A DNA stretch of 64,000 nucleotides, taken from NCBI GenBank assembly GCA_903869265.1, contig CAIPYE010000004.1, positions 1 to 64,000 on the forward strand. The letters are read 5' to 3'. Shown here in pieces: positions 41,779-50,230 of this stretch (positions are counted from its first letter, which is position 1; each line of letters begins with the position of its first letter). The DNA is from an uncultured delta proteobacterium. Its GTDB lineage: Bacteria; Desulfobacterota; Desulfobulbia; Desulfobulbales; Desulfurivibrionaceae. Position numbers and translations under genes: made by a program. The notes below the pieces were generated by a model. It was not told where the DNA came from and did not search any database. It was given only the letters and a program-made list of their open reading frames with translations.

Positions 41779-43008
41779 TCAGGTGATGCCGAGAACCTTG
41801 AGAGGGTTGATCCGCCAGCGTTTGGCGGATTCATAGCTGATGATGCGGTCTCCGCCGCCCTTGCCATTGGACTTGGAGAGGTCGATGTCCTTTTGCCTGA
41901 TGGCCCAGTCGTGCTTGGTGTCGTAAATGAGGCGAACCACGGGGCGCAGCAGGTTGTCCGTTGATTCCACCACCACCGCGAGCATGCCGCTTTCCAGCTG
42001 AACCAGGGTGCCGGCCGGATAGACGCCGATGCACCTGATAAAGCGGTGCACCAAGGTTTCGTTGAAATGACTGCGGCTCCAGCCATACAGTTTGCGCAGT
42101 ACCTCGACCTGATCGATGCCGTTGCGGTAGCACCGGTCCGAGGTCAGGGCGTCGAACACATCGGTGATGGCGGCCATCTGACCGCCCAGGCTGATGCCGC
42201 CGCCGGTAAGGCCATGGGGATACCCGGTGCCGTCGAACCGTTCATGGTGTTCCATGGCTATCTGGGCAGCAGGCAGAGGAATATTGTGGGTGGTGGCCAG
42301 GATTTCCTTGCAACAGATGACATGTTGCTGGATTGTCTTAAACTCTTCATCGTTGAGGGCGCTGGGTTTGTTGAGGATGGCCAGGGGCACGGCCATCTTG
42401 CCCACGTCATGCAGCAGTCCGCCAAGACCGATGGCCCTGGTGGTTTCCTGGTCAAAGCCCATGGCCCGGCAGAAAGCCAGGAGCAGCACGCCCACGCTCA
42501 CCGAATGGTCGAAGGTGTATTCATCCTTCTTGCGCAAGCGCATGAGCAAAAAGAGCGCGTCCTTGTTGTGGCAGATGGAATTGTCCAGCTCACTGATCGC
42601 TGCCTTTGCCTCCCTGGTCTGGATTTTTTTCCCGGCCTGCACGTTGGCCAGGATATTCTTTGCGGCCAGACTGGCCCGGTGCCGTACTTTTTCGGCCCGG
42701 ACAATCTCATGGCGGATCGGGATATGCCTGATTTCTCGGTCAACCCGTGCTGTTTGCGGGGTGATAATGTGCTCGAATGCTACGGGCGGCGGGGGATTTT
42801 CCTGTTCAACTCTGACTGGGGCGGGCTCATGGCTCTGGTTGTCCTCGATGTAGACGTGGGTGACACCCCAGTCCTTGAGACGCTCTATCTCGTCCTGGGT
42901 CTTGATCCTTTTGCGGTTGAAGACAAAGGGGTGGTCCAGCCAGCCGCAAGCAAATCGCTCGATATGCATACCGGGCTGGAGTTCTTCGAGGGTGACCTTC
43001 TTGATCAT
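41779..43008 (-). CDS. HD-GYP c-di-GMP phosphodiesterase
   Basis: A 409-residue protein with an N-terminal DUF3391 segment (about 1-100, VTLEELQPGMHIERF) and an HD-GYP domain (about 145-345). The metal site is HDVGK (H200, D201), with HHERFDGTGYP at 254-264 and ITDVFDALTSDR later. All signature residues are intact, so it should hydrolyse c-di-GMP to pGpG or GMP. Regulatory input probably comes through the N-terminal domain. Confidence 0.94.
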   Translation of the reverse strand: MIKKVTLEELQPGMHIERFACGWLDHPFVFNRKRIKTQDEIERLKDWGVTHVYIEDNQSHEPAPVRVEQENPPPPVAFEHIITPQTARVDREIRHIPIRHEIVRAEKVRHRASLAAKNILANVQAGKKIQTREAKAAISELDNSICHNKDALFLLMRLRKKDEYTFDHSVSVGVLLLAFCRAMGFDQETTRAIGLGGLLHDVGKMAVPLAILNKPSALNDEEFKTIQQHVICCKEILATTHNIPLPAAQIAMEHHERFDGTGYPHGLTGGGISLGGQMAAITDVFDALTSDRCYRNGIDQVEVLRKLYGWSRSHFNETLVHRFIRCIGVYPAGTLVQLESGMLAVVVESTDNLLRPVVRLIYDTKHDWAIRQKDIDLSKSNGKGGGDRIISYESAKRWRINPLKVLGIT

Positions 43009-43163
43009 GGCAAGCTCGGACGGACCGTTGGCGTTATGGTTTCAGGGCAGATTGATGATTCCACTGCGAGCAGTATACGCCAAGGCCCTGCGGGGAGCAA
43101 GAAGGTTGCGTCCTCATCACAGGGGCAGAGCAAAATGAGGGGGCCGATGGGTTCGGCCCATTG
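43009..43163. other. Intergenic region with a leftward terminator-like hairpin
   Basis: GGGCCG/CGGCCC (43141-43159) forms a short GC-rich hairpin followed on the minus strand by CCTCATTTT, a weak terminator for the small gene at 43164-43379. The rest should hold the HD-GYP promoter. Nothing else was recognised. Confidence 0.35.
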
Positions 43164-43379
43164 TTACAGGCCCAAGGTTTTTCCTTGCCGGATAAAGGTG
43201 GGTATGGCGAGATACCTCTCCTGGGCGAGGTTTTTTGGCGTCCGGGGGGCAACTTCGAAGAGAGGGATGATCTTTTCGTTTTGTCTTGCCTCGTGCGGCG
43301 CGGAGAAGAAAGAGGTTGCGACGCACCGGTTGAGGGCAGAGAGAAATCCGTGTTTGAAGCCATGATCTTTATGAAACAT
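43164..43379 (-). CDS. Small basic hypothetical protein (71 aa)
   Basis: An ATG at 43379 preceded by a strong GGAGGAAAACA opens a 71-codon frame starting MFHKDHGFKHGFL. No domain or membrane helix is recognised. It is divergent from the WYL regulator, with the regulator's palindrome 60 bp upstream, so it may be a target of that regulator. The good ribosome site is the main support. Confidence 0.5.
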   Translation of the reverse strand: MFHKDHGFKHGFLSALNRCVATSFFSAPHEARQNEKIIPLFEVAPRTPKNLAQERYLAIPTFIRQGKTLGL

Positions 43380-43438
43380 TGTTTTCCTCCAGATATAAAA
43401 GTTGTCTTGTGTTTTCTTCTGGACTGAGCCTATCATGG

Positions 43439-43465
43439 CAGGTAGGACAAATGATGTCCTACCTG
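43439..43465. promoter_or_regulatory. Perfect 11-bp inverted repeat, probable WYL-regulator operator
   Basis: CAGGTAGGACA and TGTCCTACCTG are separated by AATGA, between the divergent small gene and the WYL regulator, 26 bp before the regulator ATG. Symmetry, length and position suggest the binding site of a dimeric regulator, most simply autoregulation. Confidence 0.65.
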
Positions 43466-43491
43466 TGGATTTTTTTCGGTTTGGGAAAAAC

Positions 43492-44499
43492 ATGGCAAAA
43501 GACAAGACGCAACTCCTGCGTTTGCTGTTCATAGACCGCAAGATCCGCGAAGGGATGCGTAGCGGGATTATGGCGAATTGCAGTTCCATGGCCGCCGAAT
43601 ACGAGGTGAGTGCCAAGAGTATTCTGCGGGATATCGATTATCTGAAAAGTCAGCGTGACGCGCCCATTGCCTACGACGCCAAGGTCAGGGGCTATTATTA
43701 CACTGAGGAAAATTACGCCCTGCCCGCCATTTCCTTAAATGAAAGCGATTTGTTCGCCATCTGCATCGCGGAAAAAGCCCTGCGGATGCATGAAGATACG
43801 CCCATCTATCGCAAACTCCAGAAGGTGTTTCGGAAAATCGAGGAGTCCCTGCCCGAGAAGGTCTCCATCCACCCGGCTTGGGTGGAAGACAAGCTCTCGG
43901 TGATTCCAGAGCGGCAAACCAAGCTTGAGCCGGAGGTGTGGGAGGCTGTGTCGGCGGGGTTGAGCAACAACCAGACTCTGGCCATGTCCTACCGCAAACC
44001 CGGCGGGCAGGAGAGCACGGAGCGGCGGGTTGACCCATATCACTTGGTGCGTTATCAGGGGGAATGGTACCTCATCGGTCATTGCCATCGGCGCGATGCG
44101 ATTGTCACCTTTGCCATGTCCAGAATTGAAGCGGTTTTGTTGCTTGAAAAACGGTTTTCCGTGCCCGAGGATTTTGACCATGCGCGTTATGGCGGCACCC
44201 AGTTCGGAATTTTCAGCGGCGAGCGTGAGGTTTTGGTGAAGGTTCTGTTTTCCAGGGAGCATGCCCCGTATGTTCTGGAGCGGGAATGGCATCCCCAGCA
44301 GACCGTGGTTCGGAAAAAATCCGGCAGTGTGGTCTTAAGTTTTCCGGCGCGCCATCTCTATGAGGTCAGGCGTTGGGTTCTTTCCTGGGGGAGCGGGGCA
44401 AGGGCCATTGCCCCCAAGGCGTTGGTCGATTCGGTGCGACAGGAGTTGGCGGCCGCTCTGGCCGATTATGGCGGGGGTACGGAGAGGGTGCAGCCGTGA
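43492..44499 (+). CDS. WYL-domain transcriptional regulator
   Basis: About 335 residues from the ATG at 43492. An N-terminal winged helix (CSSMAAEYEVSAKSILRDIDYLKSQ) precedes a WYL domain with YHLVRYQGEWYLIGHCH and a C-terminal WCX-like part. WYL proteins sense nucleic acids or nucleotides and often control DNA damage, phage defence or CRISPR genes. No such target is adjacent. The operator-like palindrome sits just upstream, and its stop overlaps the start of the NlpC lipoprotein gene. Confidence 0.9.
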   Translation: MAKDKTQLLRLLFIDRKIREGMRSGIMANCSSMAAEYEVSAKSILRDIDYLKSQRDAPIAYDAKVRGYYYTEENYALPAISLNESDLFAICIAEKALRMHEDTPIYRKLQKVFRKIEESLPEKVSIHPAWVEDKLSVIPERQTKLEPEVWEAVSAGLSNNQTLAMSYRKPGGQESTERRVDPYHLVRYQGEWYLIGHCHRRDAIVTFAMSRIEAVLLLEKRFSVPEDFDHARYGGTQFGIFSGEREVLVKVLFSREHAPYVLEREWHPQQTVVRKKSGSVVLSFPARHLYEVRRWVLSWGSGARAIAPKALVDSVRQELAAALADYGGGTERVQP

Positions 44500-45287
44500 G
44501 CATGGCAGGGCAAGGGTTTTTTCTGGCCAGGTGGCTTCTGCTGGTGGTTGTCTTGGGGAGTATTCCTGGTTGCGGTGGCCTCCGTCAGGGAGATGGAGCC
44601 TTGCCCAAGCCCGCCTCGGAAAAGGAGCTGGCCCTGTTGGGGCATACCATCCAGGTCGGCGCTTTTGCCAAGCTGGACAATGCGGTGCGCCTCATGCAAA
44701 AACTTGATGCCCTGGGGCTTGACGCCTATTATTATCGTCATGCCAGCGGGTTGTACAAGGTCCGGTTCGGGAATTTTTCGTCGCGGAAAGAGGCGGAGGC
44801 ACGGGCGGTGCAGTTGCGGAAATCCGGAGTGATCGAGGCGTATTATGTGGTTGCGCCGGGGGAGTTTGCTGCGGCCCGGTTCCGACATTATCAGGATGGG
44901 GCCTTGCGGAAGATGCTGGTGAGCACGGCGGAGGGTTTCATTGGCATTCCCTATGAATGGGGCGGGGAATCGGTTGAGAAGGGTTTTGATTGCAGCGGCC
45001 TGGCCATGACCATCTATAAGCTCAACGGCCTCAATCTGCCGCGTAATTCCGTGGCCCAGTTCCAGGCGGGAAGCCCGGTGCGTCGGGAAGATCTCGCTCC
45101 CGGGGATCTGGTGTTTTTTGCCACCAACGGGAATTCGGAAGTGTCCCATGTGGGAATCTATACCGGAAACGGCAGCTTTATCCATGCGCCTAAAAAGGGG
45201 GACGCTATCCGACAAAGCTCCTTGCGCAACGGCTATTTCGACGCATGTTACGTGGGGGGGCGGACCTATTTGGGCAAGGGCGGTTGA
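44496..45287 (+). CDS. SPOR-NlpC/P60 cell-wall lipoprotein
   Basis: A 263-residue lipoprotein. The signal ends in the lipobox SIPGC (C26). A SPOR-type domain (about 45-120, HTIQVGAFAKLDNAVRLM) binds denuded peptidoglycan. The NlpC/P60 endopeptidase (about 145-260) has DCSGLAM with catalytic C166, a VSHVGIY histidine and FIHAPKKG. It should cut peptide crosslinks at the division site. GTG 44496 overlaps the regulator's TGA; ATG 44502 is equally possible. Confidence 0.92.
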   Translation: MSMAGQGFFLARWLLLVVVLGSIPGCGGLRQGDGALPKPASEKELALLGHTIQVGAFAKLDNAVRLMQKLDALGLDAYYYRHASGLYKVRFGNFSSRKEAEARAVQLRKSGVIEAYYVVAPGEFAAARFRHYQDGALRKMLVSTAEGFIGIPYEWGGESVEKGFDCSGLAMTIYKLNGLNLPRNSVAQFQAGSPVRREDLAPGDLVFFATNGNSEVSHVGIYTGNGSFIHAPKKGDAIRQSSLRNGYFDACYVGGRTYLGKGG

Positions 45288-45309
45288 GACCGGGGCCATG
45301 GCCGCCGTG

Positions 45310-45340
45310 AACAGCAGCGTAAGCGGCGCTGCTGTTTTTT
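45310..45340 (+). terminator. Rho-independent terminator after the NlpC gene
   Basis: AACAGCAGCG (45310-45319) pairs with CGCTGCTGTT (45327-45336) and is followed by six T in total. Located 22 bp after the stop. Confidence 0.85.
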
Positions 45341-45440
45341 GAACAATGGCTAAAGAAAAAACAGAGGATACCGATAGTTGTGGTATTGGTGGTGTTCTGG
45401 CAATGATGGCAAACGATCAAGAATAAAGGGAGAATTTCCC

Positions 45441-45698
45441 ATGCAGAAGTGGCAGATAAACGGAACCGTTCAGTGGCTGTGCGAGGACTGCGCCAAGGCC
45501 AATTCCCATCTGTTTTTGCTGTACCAGCATCAATGGCTCGGCGAGGAAGGAGACCTTGCCGCCTCCTGTGATTGCTGCCGGTGCAAGGATGTGACTGTTG
45601 CCCGCCTGGGCAAGATGCGCTGGTTGCTTTATCCCTTTCTTTGTCTGGCGCCACGGCAGTGGCCAGCCATGACCAGGGCGGTGCGCCGGAGCAAGTGA
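45441..45698 (+). CDS. Small zinc-ribbon-like protein
   Basis: An 85-residue protein. LCEDCAKAN near 13 and CDCCRCKD near 43 provide CxxC and CxCCxC clusters fitting a small zinc ribbon. A hydrophobic LLYPFLCLAP stretch follows and a basic tail ends it. No known family. ATG follows AAAGGGAGAA. Confidence 0.65.
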   Translation: MQKWQINGTVQWLCEDCAKANSHLFLLYQHQWLGEEGDLAASCDCCRCKDVTVARLGKMRWLLYPFLCLAPRQWPAMTRAVRRSK

Positions 45699-45705
45699 GG
45701 AAGGG

Positions 45706-45738
45706 CCGGAGCCGAATCTGTGTCAGGTTCGGCTCCGG
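45706..45738. terminator. Symmetric hairpin between convergent genes
   Basis: An 11-bp perfect stem (45706-45716 with 45728-45738, CCGGAGCCGAA arms) lies between the zinc-ribbon gene and the pentapeptide-repeat gene. No T tract follows on either strand, so it is at most a weak bidirectional terminator or an mRNA-stabilising stem. Confidence 0.5.
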
Positions 45739-45755
45739 TAAATACCAGGCGTTGT

Positions 45756-46679
45756 TTAACGGATGGCTTTTTTCAGGTCAAGACCAATGGCGGTATTGAT
45801 CGTTGCCCCTTTGAGATTGGCCTGTTCCAGATTGGCCCCGGTCAGGTCGGCCCGTTCAAGGTTGGCTCCGGAGAGGTCGGCCCCGGCCAGGTTCGCCCCG
45901 GAGAGGTCCGCGTTTGTCAGATTGGCGCCTTTCAGATTGGCCCATTTGAGGTTGGCCTTGACCATGTTGGCGTTGCTCAGGTTGGCTCCGGCCAGGTTGG
46001 CCCGGAGCAGACTGGCTTCGGCCAGATTGGCGCCTTGGAGATTACAGCCCGGACAGTTCTGGCTCATGCCGCGGTAGATCATGCCCAAATCCCGGCTGGC
46101 CGCCTGCGGGGTTGAGCTCTGGTATGTCTCCTGGATTGCGGGGGCGGATACCGGCGGCGCGACCGGTTCTTCAACCACCACATCGGGAGAGGTGGTGGCG
46201 GCCCGTTTGGCGGGTTGTTTCTGGGCGGCGGCCGTGTTTTTGCCTGCCTGCCCTCGCTTAACGCCGTGTGTGATGGTGAAATAACTCGATTTTAGCCCGG
46301 TGGACGTATACAGGTTATACTCTTCTCCCTTGCGAAACACATCGTAACAGATCTCGTCGCCAAAGCCCCAGCGCTTGAACTGGAGGCACAGCTTGTCGTT
46401 TTCCGTTGACCATTTCCCTTCATTTTTTTCGGTTTTGCTTTTCACGGCATACATCTTGCCATTGGCGTACATTTCGATGATTGCGGTGTCGCCGTATTCA
46501 TAAATGGTAATGGTGTTGTCGGAGAGCAGATCGATCAGTTCGGCAGCGGTGACTTTGGTTCCCTCCCCTGCGGGGGCTTTTTCCGGGGTACTTGTCTTCT
46601 CTTTCATTAGGCCGCATCCGGCTGCGAGAAACAGAAGCATGGCTGACAGCAGGAAAAAATAACGGAATTTGGTGTTCAA
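45756..46679 (-). CDS. Pentapeptide-repeat lipoprotein
   Basis: A 307-residue lipoprotein with lipobox LAAGC (C22). Residues about 40-140 form a beta-rich globular domain. After a Pro/Ala linker, NCPGCNLQGANLAEAS begins at least 16 pentapeptide repeats of the A(D/N)LxG type (about 213-300), giving a right-handed four-sided helix. The CPGC pair just before the repeats is common in Desulfobacterota members. Likely periplasmic face of a membrane; role unknown. Confidence 0.9.
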   Translation of the reverse strand: MNTKFRYFFLLSAMLLFLAAGCGLMKEKTSTPEKAPAGEGTKVTAAELIDLLSDNTITIYEYGDTAIIEMYANGKMYAVKSKTEKNEGKWSTENDKLCLQFKRWGFGDEICYDVFRKGEEYNLYTSTGLKSSYFTITHGVKRGQAGKNTAAAQKQPAKRAATTSPDVVVEEPVAPPVSAPAIQETYQSSTPQAASRDLGMIYRGMSQNCPGCNLQGANLAEASLLRANLAGANLSNANMVKANLKWANLKGANLTNADLSGANLAGADLSGANLERADLTGANLEQANLKGATINTAIGLDLKKAIR

Positions 46680-46975
46680 GGCTCTCTCCTCATGTTTCAG
46701 AGTATCATCATGTGTAATGCCGCACCAGGCTGGTGGATGAAGATTTTCCCCTTTGGGAATTTTTTAATTATTACCTGAAAAGAAAATAAAACGCCATGCC
46801 CATTGTGTGAAATTACCTTGTTTATCGAGTCGAGTAATTGTTTTTCAGATGGAAATTTCGTTGATGAACGGATATATTGAAAAATTGTCTCATTGCCTGG
46901 ACTCGTGGGCAGCAGCAGTTCTCCAGAAGGCAGCTTGCGGTGCTGGGGTTGCATTGATTTTATGAGAGGTTTCTG
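46680..46975. other. Divergent promoter region
   Basis: About 295 AT-richer bases between the divergent lipoprotein and DoxX genes. A GAGAGG ribosome site lies before the DoxX ATG. No repeat, riboswitch or clear promoter was recognised. Confidence 0.3.
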
Positions 46976-47440
46976 ATGGTCAAGACTCTTGTCACGACAG
47001 ATAACAGCCCAGCCCAACTCCTGATTCGTCTGGCTCTGGGGGTGGTGATCTTCCCCCACGGGGCGCAGAAGGTTCTTGGTTGGTTCGGAGGACCCGGCTA
47101 TGGGGCGACGGTAACGGCTTTTTCCGCCATGGGCTTTCCGTTTTGGGCCATTATTTTGCTGATGGTTTCCGAGTTTTGCGGTTCGCTGTTGCTGATGGTC
47201 GGCCTTTTTACCAGGGTTTGGGCCTTGGCCATTGGCACAGCCATCGCCATCTGCATGAAGATGAATCATCTACAGCATGGTTTTTTCATGAACTGGTTCG
47301 GGCAGCAGCAGGGGGAAGGATATGAATACCATCTCCTGGTGCTGGGTATTGCCTTGGCCCTTGTGTTCCGAGGCGGTGGCATGCTGTCCATGGATCGGGT
47401 TTTAGCGCGGAACAGACGGCGGGGCGGAATCCTTCTCTGA
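46976..47440 (+). CDS. DoxX-family membrane protein
   Basis: A 154-residue, four-helix protein of the DoxX family. RLALGVVIFPHGAQKVLGWFGG is the characteristic first helix with its His/Gly residues, and the third helix GLFTRVWALAIG is typical. Members are linked to thiosulfate:quinone oxidoreductase or redox homeostasis, but most are uncharacterised. Probably in the cytoplasmic membrane. Confidence 0.9.
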   Translation: MVKTLVTTDNSPAQLLIRLALGVVIFPHGAQKVLGWFGGPGYGATVTAFSAMGFPFWAIILLMVSEFCGSLLLMVGLFTRVWALAIGTAIAICMKMNHLQHGFFMNWFGQQQGEGYEYHLLVLGIALALVFRGGGMLSMDRVLARNRRRGGILL

Positions 47441-47447
47441 GTTTGGC

Positions 47448-47798
47448 TTATTGGATTTTATGCGCCTCCGGCGCGTCATACAGGCTCTGGATATCATGTT
47501 CCGTTTCCAGTTCCGCCATCTTGGCCAAGGCATCTTCTTCGCTCATCCCCAGGCATTCGGCAAGTTTTTTGATGTCATAGAGGGGCTCCCCCTGATCGCT
47601 GTACCCGATGGGCGAAAGTTCCGGGAAAAACTCGCCGGTTGCCATGCTTGAAGCCTGGCTGATCATCTCTCGGACTGCCGGGGGGCCAAAGAGAAACAGC
47701 CATTTCACCGCCTCGGCCCAGATCTTGCCGTCCACGGTTTCACTGTGCAGAACCTGTAGGGCCATGCCCAAGTCCCATTCATCCTTGAATGCTGTCAT
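47448..47798 (-). CDS. Hypothetical protein (116 aa), helical
   Basis: About 116 residues from ATG 47798 (weak AGGA upstream). Mostly helical, with LAECLGMSEEDALAKMAELE near the C-terminus suggesting a small helix-turn-helix. The family is not recognised. An earlier in-frame ATG at 47825 lies inside the REP-like repeat copy B and is rejected as start. It converges on the DoxX gene, 7 bp apart. Confidence 0.75.
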   Translation of the reverse strand: MTAFKDEWDLGMALQVLHSETVDGKIWAEAVKWLFLFGPPAVREMISQASSMATGEFFPELSPIGYSDQGEPLYDIKKLAECLGMSEEDALAKMAELETEHDIQSLYDAPEAHKIQ

Positions 47799-47806
47799 TG
47801 TTGTCC

Positions 47807-47938
47807 TGTAACTGTCCAGCAGCACCGCATCTGCGTCGGAGTCTCGCAGGCTCGCTTACCTGTCATCGGCCAGATCATGTGCACTAGCACACTTCGCCGA
47901 CCTCTTCCTAGCATCTGCGGCCCTGCTGAACAGTTACG
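47807..47938. repeat. REP-like repeat, copy B
   Basis: TGTAACTGTCCAGCAG and CTGCTGAACAGTTACG are inverted ends; CCGCATCTG and GCATCTGCGG lie inside, and ATGTGCACTAGCACA is a central palindrome. Same family as copies A and C. It sits 8 bp before the start of the 116-residue protein gene, so it may affect that gene's 5' mRNA. Confidence 0.85.
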
Positions 47939-48002
47939 CTCCGTGGTTTTTTTCACTTTTCGGCTCCAAGCTGGATAGTTCGTTGTCCTTTTCTTCCCGT
48001 TT

Positions 48003-48371
48003 TCATCGTCCTGCCAGAATATGCTTCAGTGATTCGATCACCTTGCTACCCTCTTTTTTGGAAAGAGTCCCTAGTTCTGCGGTCTTGTAGTATTTTTTCA
48101 GGAAATTGGCGTAATGGGCCGCATCCCAGGCAAGATCCTCCACAAGATGCTTGATGTACATCCTTTGCCGGAAGGTAATGCCGTCCCGGTTGGCGCGATA
48201 ATGTCCGCTTCTGGCAAAGTAGCGCATGAGCCGCTGGAACCCGGTTTCGTCCAGATCCTTTGCCGAGCGGACTCCCGTCACCTTTTCCAGGGTGTCGCGG
48301 TATTCCTCGTCACTTGCGCCCAGTTCCTTTTTGACAATATGGATGACAGCGAGTTTTTTATGATCCAGCAC
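48003..48371 (-). CDS. GemA-like phage-derived protein (DUF1018)
   Basis: About 122 residues from GTG 48371, 9 bp after AGGAG. KLAVIHIVKKELGASDEEYR is the opening of the Mu gp16/GemA-like DUF1018 family, and FRQRMYIKHLVEDL is its second conserved segment. GemA proteins affect host DNA topology or gyrase in Mu. No other phage gene surrounds it, so it is probably a domesticated or stranded copy. The in-frame frame to 48605 is a shadow of the HAD gene. Confidence 0.85.
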   Translation of the reverse strand: MLDHKKLAVIHIVKKELGASDEEYRDTLEKVTGVRSAKDLDETGFQRLMRYFARSGHYRANRDGITFRQRMYIKHLVEDLAWDAAHYANFLKKYYKTAELGTLSKKEGSKVIESLKHILAGR

Positions 48372-48411
48372 AGCGTTCTTCTCCTTCTGCCAAGTGGTTC
48401 CCCGGCTGGCT

Positions 48412-49026
48412 TCAGGCCAGTCCCCGCCGGGCAAGGTTCGTGAAAAACAGCTCCTCGCTCTGGAACAGATGGGTTTGCAGGCCAAGGGCTGCGGCCCTGT
48501 CGATATGCCCCTGATTGTCATCGACAAAGAGGGTCTGCCTGGGTTCGACCTTGAGGGCCGTAAGGACGTCGCTGAACAGGCTTGCCTCGCGTTTGGTTTT
48601 TCCAAGATGAAAGCTGTTGAAGACCTTGCTGAATTCCTGGAAAAACGGCTGCCGCTCGTTGAGGCGGTCGAGCCAGTCGGTTTGGTCGCTGAGAATGACC
48701 GGGTTCACCCCCTGCTTCCTGAGGCGGCGAACCGTCGCAAGCATCTTAGGCCGCAAGGTAAAGCGGCTGAGGATTGCCTCGGTCAGCGCCTGATCTTCGC
48801 CCCTGATGCCGGTTTGGCTGCGGAGCAGCCGCCAGTAATCCTGCTCCGTGGACTGGCCGGTCACATAGCCGCAGGCGTAGATGGCTTCGGTGGCGGCGTG
48901 GAAAAAAGGGGCCGGATCAAGGGAGTTTTCCTTGGCTATGGCCGCAAGCCCCTGGGCGAAGCCCTCTTCTGCCAGGACTCCGCCATAGTCGAAGAGGATG
49001 GTTGAAACGGAGGAGGTGGGCGCCAT
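48412..49026 (-). CDS. HAD-superfamily hydrolase (subfamily IA, YihX-like)
   Basis: A 204-residue HAD phosphatase. FDYGGVLAEE has the first motif, but the nucleophilic Asp is followed by Tyr-Gly-Gly-Val, as in YihX-type proteins. VILSDQTDW is motif II, KREASLF region holds the Lys, and LFVDDNQGHI is motif III/IV. The substrate is probably a small phosphate ester. It lies 3 bp before htpX's stop on the same strand. Confidence 0.88.
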   Translation of the reverse strand: MAPTSSVSTILFDYGGVLAEEGFAQGLAAIAKENSLDPAPFFHAATEAIYACGYVTGQSTEQDYWRLLRSQTGIRGEDQALTEAILSRFTLRPKMLATVRRLRKQGVNPVILSDQTDWLDRLNERQPFFQEFSKVFNSFHLGKTKREASLFSDVLTALKVEPRQTLFVDDNQGHIDRAAALGLQTHLFQSEELFFTNLARRGLA

Positions 49027-49029
49027 GGC

Positions 49030-49878
49030 TCAACCGATGGCCAGGAGCCGCTTGATTCGCTCCTGCATGGGCGGATGAGTGCTGAACAGGTTGGCCATGG
49101 CTCCGGCGGAAAGTGGGTTGACGATATACATCTGGGCCGTGGCCGGATTGACCTCCATGGGCTGGCGATGGTTGGAATCTTCCAACCGTTGGAGGGCGCT
49201 GGCCAGAGAGGCCGGTCTGCCGCAGATCTGGGCGCCGGTGGCGTCGGCCAGATATTCGCGGCTGCGGGAGATGGCCATCTGGATCAGGGCCGCACCAATG
49301 GGGGCGATGATCATCATCGCGATGGCGCCGAGCATTCCGCCGCCGCTGTCCTCGTCATCGGAACCTCTGCCCATGCCGAAGAGCATGGCCCACTGGGTCA
49401 TGGTGGCAAGGGAGCTGATGGCTCCGGCCATGACCGCGGCCATGGAGCTGATCAGGATGTCCCGGTTCTTGATATGGGCCAGCTCGTGGGAGAGAACGCC
49501 TTCCAGTTCCTGATGGTTGAGGACGACCAGCAGGCCTTGTGTGACGGCCACTGCGGCATGGTCTGGGTTTCTCCCCGTGGCAAAGGCGTTGGGGGTTTCG
49601 CTTTCCATGATATAGATGCGGGGTTTTGGCAGTCCGGCCCGCGCGGCAAGCCCGGCAACCAGTCCATGCAGCTCCGGCGCCTCACTTTGATCCACCTCCC
49701 TGGCGCCCCCCATTTTCAGAGCCAGCTTGTCGCTGAACCAGTAGGCGAAAAAGTTCATGGCTACGGCCATGAGCAGGGCCACGGTCATGCCGCTCTGGCC
49801 GCCCATTGCCTGCCCGGCCACCATGAAAAGAGCGGTCAAAGCAGCCATCAGCATGCCCGTTTTTATCGTGTTTCCCAT
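49030..49878 (-). CDS. htpX: Membrane zinc metalloprotease HtpX
   Basis: A 282-residue M48 protease. The N-terminal helices precede a cytosolic domain with the zinc motif [11 protein letters not shown] near 130, and the later [11 protein letters not shown] provides the third ligand. HtpX removes misfolded membrane proteins. Length and domain layout are normal. It is upstream of the HAD gene and probably shares its transcript. Confidence 0.95.
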   Translation of the reverse strand: MGNTIKTGMLMAALTALFMVAGQAMGGQSGMTVALLMAVAMNFFAYWFSDKLALKMGGAREVDQSEAPELHGLVAGLAARAGLPKPRIYIMESETPNAFATGRNPDHAAVAVTQGLLVVLNHQELEGVLSHELAHIKNRDILISSMAAVMAGAISSLATMTQWAMLFGMGRGSDDEDSGGGMLGAIAMMIIAPIGAALIQMAISRSREYLADATGAQICGRPASLASALQRLEDSNHRQPMEVNPATAQMYIVNPLSAGAMANLFSTHPPMQERIKRLLAIG

Positions 49879-49990
49879 GGGTGCTCCTCGTTGTGCATTG
49901 GGCGCATGGCCAGCCCGGGAATAGGCTCAGCTGTTTTGAGGGAATATAATTCGAGCGGCATGCAAGTCAAGGGCGGGCGGTCTGAAAATC

Positions 49991-50206
49991 TCAGCGCGAC
50001 ATGGGCCATTCCTGTTCGCGGGTCTCGGCAAGGTAACAGAACCGGTCCCACTCCACCTCCCGGCCGGAAACCGGGCATCTGAGCTGGATTTTGCGTTCGG
50101 TCAGGCCGATCACCAGCCAGTCGCCGCCGCGCGGACCTCCGGCAATGTGAATTTTCTGGCCGATGACAAAGGGGAAGGGGGTGAAGACAGCGACCTGATG
50201 GTCCAT
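49991..50206 (-). CDS. Small beta-rich hypothetical protein (71 aa)
   Basis: 71 residues from ATG 50206 (AAGGA upstream). FVIGQKIHIAGGPRGGDWLVIGL and then IQLRCPVSGREVEW suggest a small beta-barrel like an SH3 or Hfq-like fold. No family is recognised. A longer frame in another phase covers the same bases and is rejected. Confidence 0.65.
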   Translation of the reverse strand: MDHQVAVFTPFPFVIGQKIHIAGGPRGGDWLVIGLTERKIQLRCPVSGREVEWDRFCYLAETREQEWPMSR

Positions 50207-50230
50207 GGCACGAATCCTTTTGTTTGAGCT

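Noticed and set aside
47799..47825. Upstream ATG at 47825 as the start of the 116-residue protein
   Set aside because: It lies in the REP-like repeat and has no ribosome site.
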